Shown here in pieces: positions 42,011 to 52,621 of a stretch of DNA of 64,000 nt. Source of the DNA: Amblyomma americanum (lineage: Eukaryota > Arthropoda > Arachnida > Ixodida > Ixodidae); the NCBI RefSeq assembly GCF_052857255.1, contig NC_135505.1, positions 59,253,149-59,317,148 of the forward strand, written 5' to 3'. The notes beneath the pieces are model-generated. The model worked only from the letters and a program-made list of their open reading frames with translations, was not told where the DNA came from and made no database searches. The first letter of the stretch is position 1; every line of letters begins with the position of its first letter. The translations under genes were made by a program, and so were the position numbers.

Positions 42011-44530
42011 CTGGATGGATAGAAACAATTTTATTACACGAAGAAATCAACAGAATACTTCCAAGGCAGACCCTTATTCATCCAAGAGTCCACAGGCTTA
42101 AGCTTCACAAAAAGCCTGATCCAGATGCCATTTCTGGCCAGGTGGGCTGAGCGCTCCATAAAGCAGACTCCCTGGATGAATGAGTGGGATTGCGGATGAA
42201 AGTACGGCCTGTGGGGAAGGATATTCGCACATTTAGCGAATAAGTATGGTTTTAAGCACGCCACAGGTGTTGCAATGAGGGGAAGCTGGGTTGAAAGCAT
42301 AGAGCCGGTAAGGTGAAATAAAGCAGCCCATCTGTAATTGTCGCCATGTGGTGCTGCATAAGGACGACAAGGTACTGTTGAGTGGCGACAATGTCATGCG
42401 GCTGAGTTGTATAAATTTGTAGAGCTTGTAGAGAGTGGTTAATTGGTAATATGTAGATACGAACGATGTGGCCTCTTGCGCGTCGTTGGGTGCCTGATCG
42501 TCCAGAGTCCGGGATGAGAGCTCTCGGGCCAGCGCATGAACGCGCTAATTACCGGCTATCGAGATTTTCTCAGTGATCCACGACAGATTAACCATTCGGT
42601 CGAGAGACGTGGTTGTGGCCAGAATACAACGTGTGGCCGGCGTCGCCACGCCCTTTAGGTGGTGGCGGTACACCGCCTGGGACTCTGCAAATTTTGGTTA
42701 TGTCTGTCAATGGTGGAGTGGGCCAGCGGAATTGCGATGGTGGCTCCTTCTGCCTCTGCGGAAGAATTAGTACGGATAGTGGCGGCGGCCCCCACTGTGC
42801 CATCTTGATAGGCTGCGACTGTCGTGAAAAATCCTCCCTCTAATTTTCTTCTGCGTAGACATAAAGGATATCAGAGCAGTTGCTCTATGTTTTAGTGCAA
42901 TACTTCGCTCGAGCCATCCGCCTACCCTGATGTAGGCTACCACTTGTATTGCGCGGTAGGGGCTTCAGGAATATGTGATCATGCGTGCGCAGAGAAATCA
43001 TGTAAGGTGTAAGACTTATTGGGGTGAGAACGAGTGGATTGAGATGGAACTGTCGCAGTAGGCGCTGTCCTGTTTCCGTGAGACTCAGGCGAACTAAGTG
43101 GTTGGTGCGTTGGGCCTCTAGTAATCTGATCACGTTATTGTGGGTAGCAGGGGCCAGGAGACTTTTCGTGCTTACTGTCCGTGGAAGACGGCAGGGTCAC
43201 TTTCTTTTTCGTTCTTTTTTATCGTATCACAATAATTTTTCTCCATAGAAGACGTAGGGTGGAGGTGACAGCCGTGCGTATTAGGATGTCTGCCTGTTTT
43301 GTTAGGTGCTGAGTAAGCATGTGGTATGATAGGTGGTGTGTAATGCGGCTAATGGTTAATGCATTTGTCATATTGAAGGTATAGCGTTCAGACAGCCCAT
43401 GATTGTGTGCTGCTGCTCTCCTGATAAGTGCAGCGACCTGTTTGGTCTGTCTCTGCAAGAGCTGAAGCGTCATGGTTGCATCGAGTGTGTTGTTAATTAG
43501 AACGCCGAGAATCTTCACCTTAGACACTATGGGCACTCTATTCCCGTACATGAGCAGTTTATTGGTGCGGGTCACTGGAGGGGGTTTCAGCTGCAAGAGT
43601 TCTGATTTAGTTGGAGAGCAATGAAGGCCTGTGTTTGCTAAATAGGTGCTGGTGATGTATATGGCAGATTGAATGGCATTCTCGGCTGTTCCAAGGGATC
43701 CGCCCGTTGTACAGAGGGTTATATCATCTGAGTATATGGCTGTGTGGAGCATTGGGATAGCAGCAAGAGCACTGGCCAGTGGCGCTAGGGCAATGGTAAA
43801 AAGTAACCGTGATAGGGCCGCCCCTTGTGGGGTTCTCTGGTTAGGCAGGGGGAAAGGCTGTGACGCGATATCCCCATGTTGAGTTCTGCCCTGCGTCCCT
43901 GAAGGAAGGCTCAAACATATTGTCATATGCGGGTGCCGCAGCCCGTGGTAGCTAATTTCGTCAGGATAGGGTCATGGCTTATTGTGTCGAAAGCCTTATT
44001 AATATCCATGGCCAGTATGGCTCGCGTACCGGCTATACGGCGCTTAGTGTAAAAGAGAAACTCTTTAACGGCGAGAAGTACATCTTGCGCCGAGATATAT
44101 AGACTGAAGCCAAATTGAACGTTGGGAAGAAAGTCTGCTGTTCCTAGGAACGGTTGCAGGCGATTGAGAATGGCATGCTCGAAGAGCTTGCCGGAAAAGC
44201 TGGTTAAGGAGATGGGGCGCAAATTTTGAAGAGTGAGGGGTTGGCCCAGAATGGGTACAAATCGCATGCTGGCATGAGTCCAGGCTGATAGGAGCGTCCA
44301 AGCGTACCAGTGGTTATTAAAGAGCTTCGTGAGTTCCAGGAGGCAAACTTCGTCCAGATTGAGTAGTGCCTTGTACTTTACGCCCTACAGCCCTGGCGCC
44401 TTAAAGCCGCAATTACTAAAGAATGCTCGGCGGATTTCATTTAAGGTGATGTCGACATAAAGTTTCGGGTTGGGTGGAGGTAGACTGTGTCGATCTGCTG
44501 ACTGAAGGAATGTGGGTGTATAGGTGTCCT
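42011..44530 (-). pseudogene. LINE ORF2: RT, RNase H remnant and 3' end (first part)
   Basis: Minus-strand LINE interrupted at 44530. From the upstream side: linker end ('LYVDITLNEIRRAFF', about 44460); RT fingers and palm A in 44267-43923 ('RPISLTSFSGKLFEHAIL', 'AILAMDINKAFDTISHD'); RT palm B/C in 43926-43219 ('NQRTPQGAALSRLLF', 'AIYSDDITLC', so YADD has become YSDD with both Asp kept). The two RT frames overlap at 43923-43926, a single frameshift. After RT, 43133-42885 carries a 'NTSGSLHQGRRMARAKY' segment, then an RNase H remnant with stops (42840-42480) and a C-terminal frame 42300-42034. The 3' end is near 42011. Confidence 0.85.
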
Positions 44531-45825
44531 CAGGGGGGGGAAATCCGACTGTGCGGCCTGCCCGTGGCCCCCTCTGCCACCGGATACGGGCCGGTGTAGT
44601 TTCGGCTACTAGGCTTTGTTCCGGTGCAACGCCAGCGGTGGGGATGGGCTGGCCGGGGCCCGTCCCCTGGGGATGCAAAACCACATGGGAGTGGCAGCGA
44701 CTCCCAAGCGACTGAGTGGGCCAGTCGCGCACGTGAGGTCCGATGCCTGTGCGGAGGCAGGCCTGGTTTCATAACCAGGTTGGACTCACGGAATTGGGCT
44801 CAAAAAGTGCTCGAAAATCAAAAGGCCTCTGCACGCGGGGGCGTGCGTGGCTACCGGCTGGCGCGTCGGTTTCTGGCCACGGAGAGGCCAGGTCCGCACG
44901 GGGGTTTCCAGCAGAAGGGCTCCTTGGGAGCGATGTCCTCGGGGAAGCAGCCAGGGATGGCTGACCGCGGGGCCGTGAGGCTAGAGCGCGGGACGCCGAG
45001 GTAAGGGGGACCTTAGTAGGACCGATGCAAAAACCGTCGATGTTGTGGAGTAGCGGTGGAGTAGGCCCTGGTTATCTCACCCTCGGCCAGGTTCTTGGTT
45101 TGTGGCCCGGTCAGCCCGGCCCTGAACACTTCCTCCTCAGTAGGTGTGGAGCAAGCCAGGGGAGGAAATAAGTGCAAGGTTGGTTGGTTGGAAGCACAGG
45201 TGGGTCCCTGGGAGTCTAATTCCATTGGCTGGATCCACCACACATACTTCCGGAGTCTGAAAACCGCGAAAAACACTTGACGGTTAGTAGCTGGGAGCGT
45301 AACGCAAGTCCGAACCGGACCCCTGAAAGTCGTGGACGAGCCCGAGGCAGCTGCCCCGGATTAGGATTCCCTGTCTCCGAGTCGGAGCTATTGCGTCGTT
45401 GGGTGGTCGGGCATCCCGTGAGTGGAGCCGCATCATTGGACAACATCGACGCCCTCCCTGTCCTGGCCAGACAGGAGTCGAGCGATGATAAAATGAGCGT
45501 CAATATCTCGCTGTCCCCATTCCCATCACATTACCCATAACCCTTCCCTCAGTCCCATTCCCACAACCTATGCCCCACCCCCTTCGCTACGTCCCAGGGG
45601 AGATCAGGGGAGTCTCCCCGGGCCCGCTCCCCCGGCTCTGGGTTGCTTAGTAGCATTACCCCATTTTTTTATTTTCCCACCTCCGGGTGGCAAAAGCACA
45701 ACATTGCCTTCGGGTTTTTTCATTTATATTACGATTGGGTTAAGCCTGTGATACTTTAGTGATACAGGCAGGAGCTTATTGGTTGACGTTTTTTTTTTTA
45801 TGGCAGCTCCACCATACTCTTTGTG
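44531..45825. mobile_element. Unidentified 1.3-kb GC-rich insertion with 10-bp TSD
   Basis: TAGGTGTCCT lies at 44521-44530 and again at 45826-45835, and LINE ORF2 linker sequence ends on one side and resumes on the other, so this is an inserted element. On the plus strand it starts CAGGGGGGGG and ends at CTCTTTGTG; no terminal inverted repeats are obvious. It is GC-rich in the first 1.1 kb, then has a T-rich part with a T12 run at about 45790-45800 and a small hairpin ('gcctgtgatac' against 'gtgatacaggc'). Open frames at 44624-45004 and 45277-45540 match nothing I recognise. A 5'-truncated retroelement or a Mutator-like non-autonomous element (9-11 bp TSDs) are both possible. Confidence 0.6.
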
Positions 45826-45835
45826 TAGGTGTCCT

Positions 45836-46180
45836 GTAGTTGGCCAATTACGTCGGTGCTCTTTTGGAGCTCTGGTGTATTAGTCGTTGTGTTTACCTGT
45901 GTCTGTGATTCAGTAGCGTTTGGATCGAAAAAAGCGCTTAGGAGGACCCACGTGAGTTTAGTGCTTAATGTACCTTTGAGGTCCGTTGCAAAAGGTTGTC
46001 CTGTGTGCGCGGGCTAGCGCGTTCGCGTATTCTTCTGCCTCACGAGTGAGAGCTGCTACGCGGAGTGTCAATTTACAATCGTTTCGCTGGTGACACCAGC
46101 GCTTGAAAGGTCCTTGTCGGGCCTCCCATAGATGAGCCAGATGCGGGTCAACCTGTTAGGCGTTTGCAAATTTATTTTCT
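45836..46180 (-). pseudogene. LINE ORF2: endonuclease-RT linker (second part)
   Basis: The minus strand reads 'HLWEARQGPFKRW', 'LRVAALTREAEEYANAL' and 'LARAHRTTFCNG', the region just after the endonuclease and before RT. It joins the piece at 42011-44530 once the 1.3-kb insertion is removed. The endonuclease itself is not present upstream, so the LINE is 5'-truncated or deleted near 46180. Confidence 0.75.
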
Positions 46181-46239
46181 GTCCTCAGTTTCTTTTTTTC
46201 AAGCTGACTGCTTATTCTTTTGCAGTTTGTTTTTTCTGC

Positions 46240-46415
46240 ACCCGCCGTGGTGGCTCAGTGAGTTAGGGCGCTCGGGTTACGAGTAGAAATATCGAGTTCG
46301 AAGCCAGCCACAGGGGCGGCGTGTCGAAGGAGGGAAAGCGAAAAATGTCTCCGTGTGTTCCACGATATTAGTGCCCGTTGAAGATGCCCAGGCGATCGCA
46401 ATTATTCCGGAACCA
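46240..46415 (+). mobile_element. Ruka-type SINE, strongly diverged
   Basis: Head 'cccgccgtggtggctcagtg' with a degraded B box (GAGTTCGAAGCC), then recognisable body blocks ending 'gcgatcgcaattattccgga'. No tail. Confidence 0.75.
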
Positions 46416-46419
46416 AAAA

Positions 46420-46587
46420 AAGGCCATTCTTAGCCCCTCGCGGCTGTGTTTAATCACAAACGGTGCACATGAACCTACATGCCCACACTGCTGTGACGAG
46501 ACGCACGCCATCCAAAACCCTATAATATTAGAAAGTCGAAATTTTGTTCTTTCATCTCCACAAGTGTGGTCTCCAGCCGCCGGCTAA
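46420..46587 (+). pseudogene. LINE ORF2 C-terminal zinc-motif fragment
   Basis: A plus-strand frame reads 'LCLITNGAHEPTCPHCCDET', where Jockey-type LINE C-termini have a C-x2-C-x6-8-H-x4-C knuckle; the His and last Cys are lost here. Short fragment with no other domain. Confidence 0.5.
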
Positions 46588-46924
46588 TCGCAGTGCTATC
46601 GGCTTCGTTTGAGCAACACGTGGTCAAGAGACTTTTGATCCCGACTGTACGCCACTGCCTCCACAGATTGCGCGCCACGGCAGCGCCTCCCGCTCGCCTC
46701 GTTCGGGCGCAGTAGGGCCGTGCGGGCACGCAGGAACCACGCGTTGAGCGGCGAACAACGCAGCGCACGTCCAAGGCGCGTTCGCCACGAAGCTTGCGGC
46801 TTGCTGCCCGTTCGTTCGGCGCGGAAGCTATGCTGACGTTCGTGGCATCCGGTTTGTCGACTACGATGTGCCGACGAACTACGACTGCAACTTGAGTCCC
46901 GCGCGTTGCGGCAAGGCGCCTGGC
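46588..46924. other. Unassigned GC-rich DNA before the minisatellite
   Basis: No motif recognised on either strand. Confidence 0.4.
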
Positions 46925-48530
46925 AGCACTTCTATGTGGTTTGCCGCTCCGCGCGTCCGTTTCAAAGTACGTAGCATCATTATGCTATCGTGTCATACCC
47001 TCAAGGCGCTTCTACGTGGTTTTCCGCTCCGCGCGTCCGTTTCACTGTACGTAGCATCATTACGCTATCGCGTCATACCCTCAAGTCGCTTCTACGTGGT
47101 TTGCCGCCCCGCGCGTCCGTTTCGAAGTACGTAGTATCATTACGCTATCGTGTCATACCCTCAAGGCGCTTCTACGTGGTTTGCCGCCCCGCGCGTCCGT
47201 TTCAAAGTACGTAGCATCATTATGCTATCGTGTCATACCCTCAAGTCGCTTCTACGTGGTTTTCCGCTCTGCGCGTCCGTTTCACAGTACGTAGCATCAT
47301 TACGCTATCGCGTCATACCCTCAAGTCGCTTCTACGTGGTTTTCCGCTCCGCGCGTCCGTTTCAAAGTACGTAGCATCATTACGCTATCGTGTCATACCC
47401 TCAAGGCGCTTCTACGTGGTTTGCCGCCCCGCGCGTCCGTTTCAAAGTACGTAGCATCATTACGCTATCGTGTCATACCCTCAAGTCGCTTCTACGTGGT
47501 TTTCCGCTCTGCGCGTCCGTTTCACCGTACGTAGCATCATTACGCTATCGCGTCATACCCTCAAGTCGCTTCTACGTGGTTTTCCGCTCCGCGCGTCCGT
47601 TTCAAAGTACGTAGCATCATTACGCTATCGTGTCATACCCTCAAGGCGCTTCTACGTGGTTTGCCGCCCCGCGCGTCCGTTTCAAAGTACGTAGCATCAT
47701 TACGCTATCGTGTCATACCCTCAAGTCGCTTCTACGTGGTTTTCCGCTCTGCGCGTCCGTTTCACCGTACGTAGCATCATTACGCTATCGCGTCATACCC
47801 TCAAGTCGCTCCTACGTGGTTTTCCGCTCCGCGCGTCCGTTTCACCGTACGTAGCATCATTATGCTATCGTGTCATACCCTCAAGTCGCTTCTACGTGGT
47901 TTTCCGCTCCGCGCGTCCGTTTCACCGTACGTAGCATCATTACGCTATCGCGTCATACCCTCAAGTCGCTTCAACGTGGTTTTCCGCTCCGCGGGTCCGT
48001 TTCAAAGTACGTAGCATCATTACGCTATCGCGTCATACCCTCAAGTCGCTTCAACGTGGTTTTCCGCCCCGCGCGTCCGTTTCAAAGTACGTAGCATCAT
48101 TACGCTATCGCATCATACCCTCAAGTCGCTTCAACGTGGTTTTCCGCTCCGCGCGTCCGTTTCACCGTACGTAGCATCATTACGCTATCGCGTCATACCC
48201 TCAAGTCGCTTCAACGTGGTTTTCCGCCCCGCGCGTCCGTTTCAAAGTACGTAGCATCATTACGCTATCGCGTCATACCCTCAAGTCGCTTCTACGTGGT
48301 TTTCCGCTCCGCGCGTCCGTTTCACCGTACGTAGCATCATTACGCTATCGCGTCATACCCTCAAGTCGCTTCAACGTGGTTTTCCGCCCCGCGCGTCTGT
48401 TTCAAAGTACGTAGCATCATTACGCTATCGTGTCATACCCTCAAGGCGCTTCTACGTGGTTTGCCGCTCGGCGCACTCCGTTTCATCATCCGTAACATCA
48501 TCACGCTATCGCGTCATACCCTCAATGCAG
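46925..48530 (+). repeat. Minisatellite of 80-bp units, ~20 copies
   Basis: The unit includes 'cttctacgtggttttccgct', 'gcgcgtccgtttcaaagtac' and 'gtagcatcattacgctatcg', with a 'gtcataccctcaag' joint. Period is exactly 80 bp. Variants at a few positions (ggcgct/gtcgct, ttgccg/tttccg, ttcaaag/ttcaccg) alternate in a three-unit, 240-bp pattern from 47161 to 47880, then in a two-unit pattern from about 47961 to 48420. The first and last units are more diverged. A set of 74-codon frames in phase with every third unit is incidental. Confidence 0.97.
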
Positions 48531-49019
48531 AGCTTGAGTGTAATTTCCGATTTTTCACATTGGTAATGCGGCCATTCGGACACAAATTGGGGTTATAATT
48601 GTCTCCGTAAAATCGATAATCAATTAAAATTCATTATCTTTTTATTGGCTGAAGTTAGCGCGCAAGTTTATATTGAAAACTTGGCGGCATTTCCTTTCGA
48701 GGGCTATTCCAATTTGTACAGTTTTTGCAACGCGCCTGTGTCGGGATATGCTTACGTCTAAAATTTCCCCCGAGTTCGTCTAATTACGCATGCGAGACAG
48801 GCTCTCAGAGTGAAGCACCTTCCTCGCGTGACGCAGCTGTGGCGTATGGAACTCCGCCTTGCAAAACTGTGCAGCGAGCGGCATCGCGTCTTTCTACCGT
48901 CTGTACGAGCGATCGCTTAAAGAAATAGCTCTCCTTTATCGCCGACCCAACAATGATTCGTCGGTTTCGATTGCCAAGAAAGAAAACGCTGGCCCAGAAC
49001 GGAAAGCTGTTCTTGTCGC

Positions 49020-49327
49020 GCCCCGCCGCGGTGGCTCAGTGGTTAGGGCGCTCGACTACTGATCCGGAGTTCCCGGGTTCGAACCCGACCGCGGCGGCTG
49101 CGTTTTTATGGAGGAAAAACGCTAAGGCGCCCGTGTGCTGTGCGATGTCAGTGCACGTTAAAGATCCCCAGGTGGTCGAAATTATTCCGGAGCCCTCCAC
49201 TACGGCACCTCCTTCTTCCTTTACTCTTTCACTCCCTCCCTTATCCCTTCCCTTACGGCGCGGTTCAGGTGTCCAACGATATATGAGACAGATACTGCGT
49301 AATTTCCTTTCCCCAAAAAACCAATTA
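49020..49327 (+). mobile_element. Ruka-type SINE, full length, 10-bp TSD, in the foldback loop
   Basis: Complete head ('cgcggtggctcagtggttag', B box GGTTCGAACCC), body and a short tail. TTCTTGTCGC flanks both sides (49010-49019 and 49328-49337). Confidence 0.95.
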
Positions 49328-49433
49328 TTCTTGTCGCCACTCGCTGCACACTCTTGCAAGGCGGAGTGCCATACGCAACAGCTGCGTCACACGAGGGAGG
49401 TGCTTCACGCCGAGAGCCGCTGTCTCGCATGCG

Positions 49434-49945
49434 TAATTTCATTTCATTTCATTTTATTACCTTAAAGACCCCTCGCGGGGTATTACATAAGGGGTGGGAT
49501 TAGCAGAAAAGGCACAAAACAATGCCATTAGTGATCATGAACAAAAAATGTTGTTTAGATTGCTTGCAAATGATGAAGGACAGGTGATGTCGACGATATG
49601 CTGGGGAAGGCCGTTACAATCTTTAGCTGCACGTGGGAAGAAGGAGGCTGAAAAAGTAACAGTTCGGGCACGTGGGCGAAAAACTTGAAGCGTGTGGCTA
49701 GTGCGATGAGAAATGTATGATGCTGGCGTGATGTAAGGGGCACGGTTAAGTGATGAGTAAAAGAACTTGTGGTACAGTGATAGCGTGGCTATGCGACGAC
49801 GAACGGAAAGAGGCGATAGTGCAGATTTGGTTTTTAAGGCTGAAACACTGACGTCGTAGGAGTAAGAAGAATGAATGAACCTTGTAGCGCGGTTTTGAAC
49901 GGCTTCTAGATCGTTTACGAGGTTAATATGATACTGGGACGAAAG
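49434..49945 (-). mobile_element. 5'-truncated LINE 3' end (CR1/L2-like) in the right arm of the foldback
   Basis: A minus-strand frame (within 50032-49535) reads 'NDLEAVQNRATRFIHSSYSY', 'SVRRRIATLSLYHKFFYSS' and 'AAKDCNGLPQHIVD', the C-terminus of a CR1/L2-like ORF2, with an intact stop. It ends in an (AAATG)n tail at 49435-49460. The 5' truncation is near 49945, where inverted-repeat sequence resumes; a 15-bp direct duplication (ctgggacgaaa...) sits at that junction. Confidence 0.85.
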
Positions 49946-50200
49946 GTACTGGGACGAAATTTTGGATGTCTGCATCTTAGAACACATGCGCGTTACTTTA
50001 ACTGTACAAAATGGAATAGCCCTCGAAAGCATGCAACTGCCTCCAAGTTCTCAATATTAACATGCATGCTAACATCAGCGAATAGAAGGTTAATTTATAA
50101 ATTTTAGTTTATTACAGAATTTACGGGGACAATTATTACCCCGATTTTTGCCCACCTGACCAAATTACCAACGTGAAAAAGCGGCATTAGCATAGGGTGT

Positions 50201-51408
50201 TTTACAATTTAAAAAATCAGTAAAGTCAAATTTTGAACACGCTCTATACACTTCGCTTTAGCCCACCGCCGGAAAAGTGATAATGTTGACGATGTGTCTG
50301 CTGGCGTTATCTGCGACTAACATAGACCTCAGATAGGTCTGGCGAGTGAGTCGTTTTCGCAAATATGGCACCTATTCGGCAGTATCGACTCCAAGTCCTG
50401 ATTATTATGGCGAAACATTACTTGGCTATATAGGCGAGGTCGTGTCAGCAAAGCGTGTAGGCAGCAGTTAGCTTTTCAGAAGAGGTAGGATCAAACGAAT
50501 GGTTGCAATCGACAGAGGATGACGGAATGATTATGCACAAAATACAATTAAGTAGATAAGATGGTTAGCATTTAATTAGAGCCAAAAATGTCCCAAAATC
50601 ATCGAGATAGTCAGAAGACGTCGATATATTCAGAAGACGGGAAAACAACCATGGTTAGCAAAGTAGTAGGAAATTAGTAAAAGTAGTGAAAAAAAGTTTG
50701 AAACGGACAAAAATGTGTTTGATGAGTGATAATTAAATGAACAAAAAGTGTGAACGACAAATTATTTTGTTAATTATTGGAAAAAAGTATCCAGCGGCTG
50801 TAACAGGCAGGACAGGGATATAGTAGGTGGCGCCAAATTTGGAAAACCATATTGTGCTTTTGAGTTTAAAAGGGGTATCAGGGTGAATATGAAAACAGGC
50901 ATCAGAGAATAAATAAATAAAATTAAGGTAACGAAGGAAAAAAAAATTAAGGAAAGAGAGTCTAAGAGAGGCGACGAGTGCCGAGGAGGAGTCAGTGCTG
51001 TCGCGTGCTCCCAGTTCGGGTCGACGCAGTGATAGAGTTTTTTGCACAACTCTGCAAAGTGTTAGCGCGCGTTCTGTGATCATCTGCATCGGTGTGCAAA
51101 TGTTGTATCAGATATCATGGATATATAATATCTGACTTAATATCTGCAGCGGGTCCTTGTACCAAAGATATTAAACTTATTTTTGAAATATGGCGGAGTG
51201 CTTGGCTTGAAGCACTCGGTACGGTTCGGCAGGGTATTGCACTGCCTCCGGGATCGGCCCGGGCATATTAGCGCGAGCCTTCTCTATCTTTGCTCTCCTC
51301 TCCTTTAATTCTGCTACTTTCAGCACGCGGCAATGAGCGTGGCTCGGCTTGAGCCAGTAGGCAGGCCCGCGGACTTTCGTTTTCTTTCTTCCGATATTCC
51401 ACTGACCC
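50201..51408. other. Unassigned AT-rich DNA
   Basis: Minus-strand frames at 50733-51089 contain a hydrophobic stretch but no recognised family. No repeat identified. Confidence 0.35.
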
Positions 51409-51710
51409 GCCGCGGTGGCTTAGTAGTTAAGGCGCTCGGCTACTGATCCGGAGTTCCCGGGTTCGAACCCGACCGCGACGGCTGCGTTTTTATGGAGGCA
51501 AAACGCTAAGGCGCCCCGCCCCGTATGCTGTGCGATGTCAGTGCACGTTAAAGATCGCCAAGTGGTCGAAATTATTTCGGAGCTCTCCCCTACGGTACCT
51601 GTTTCTTCCCTTCTTCTTTCACTCCCTCCTTTATCCCTTACCTTACGGCGCGGTTCAGGTGTCCAACGATATATGAGACAGATACGGCGCCATTTTTTCC
51701 TCAAAAACCA

Positions 51711-51785
<75 letters not shown>
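51409..51785 (+). mobile_element. Ruka-type SINE with long (ATT)n tail
   Basis: Full head, body and an (ATT)23 or so tail at 51713-51785. A small 'ccccgcccc' insertion in the gcgcccgt block marks this copy. The long pure tail suggests a younger copy or later microsatellite growth. Confidence 0.93.
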
Positions 51786-51786
<1 letters not shown>

Positions 51787-52621
51787 GTTTTATCTTTCTA
51801 TCAACAACAACAGTAGGAGTAGCAAATGTGTGGCATTCATACATTACTGAGGTGGTAACGCCCTACGCGAATACACATAGCGTCCAAAGAAGCGTGCTCA
51901 ATCTGTGCATGCGCTGCCGCAATTCGTTGTCGCGCGACAGTTTTTCGCCGCTGGCATGTCGGTGCTTGCACTTTGGCACACTCATATTCTCCACGTTAAC
52001 ACAGCCGCATCGACTGTGTGCTGAGTAGCGGGAACACACTTCGCAGATTGCGGAGTCTAGGTACATGATGTTTTGGAAACCTCAGCCGCAGGCTACGAGA
52101 AGTCAAATTTACGGAGTACACTTTGCACTACCTACGTGCTGTCATTGAGAGACTTGTGTGCCATTGTGGGCAACTAATCAGTTATGTTTTTACTTAACAG
52201 TTTTACTACCTCTAAAGGGCTTTTTGCTGAATGCCTTTAGGAGAGGCCACATAGCATACGGGCACATATAAAGCACCAAATTAACAAGCTCGCGAAGACA
52301 CTTTCGGCTTTCAATTCCTGTTTAGCTGACGTCACTTCTGCTTTCAACCTCCCCCCCCCCCCCCCCCCCCCCCTTGGCAGACGTCACTTTCAGGTCTGGG
52401 TCCATCGTGACATCACATTTAATTTTACGAAATTAACACAGCAACAAGCCATCCGCCTGGCGGAAGAAGCCGCGAGGCGTCAAACCTCTTTGCCTGCCTC
52501 TAATCGCGGAAGTCATGGCCCCCGTCTCCCAGGCCTGCTTGCCTGGGACGGGCAGTACGAAGCCTCTTTATCTGGTGGTAAATGAAGTTGGTATCGTCAT
52601 CTTTAACATAAGAAATTACAA
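51786..52621. other. Unassigned interval with a poly(C) run
   Basis: C run of 23 at 52351-52373. GC-rich block at about 52440-52560 with a 'tgcctgcct' motif. No coding signal. Confidence 0.4.

Larger units (their letters stand above)
48535..50200. repeat. Large imperfect inverted repeat (foldback element) carrying a SINE and a LINE
   Basis: Left arm 48535-48889 is the reverse complement of 49331-49433 plus about 49945-50200. For example 'gcatgcgagacaggctctc' at 48788 pairs with gagccgctgtctcgcatgc near 49430, and 'ttcgagggctattcc' (about 48697) pairs with 'ggaatagccctcgaa' at about 50012. The loop is ~130 bp once the SINE is removed. Arms are ~350 bp, about 80% alike. The left arm starts right at the end of the minisatellite. 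No coding sequence of its own and no TSD found. Confidence 0.8.

Noticed and set aside
46868..48094. Series of overlapping ~74-codon frames with similar sequences, resembling a repeat protein
   Set aside because: The 80-bp unit is not a multiple of three; frames close every 240 bp and their similarity reflects the tandem DNA repeat.
46925..48530. CRISPR-like array
   Set aside because: The whole 80-bp unit is repeated without unique spacers, and the genome is eukaryotic.
49036..49359. 107-codon minus-strand frame
   Set aside because: Antisense reading of a complete Ruka-type SINE; similar frames appear at each copy.
52430..52560. Possible coding exon in GC-rich block
   Set aside because: No frame stays open for more than a few dozen codons and no motif was recognised.
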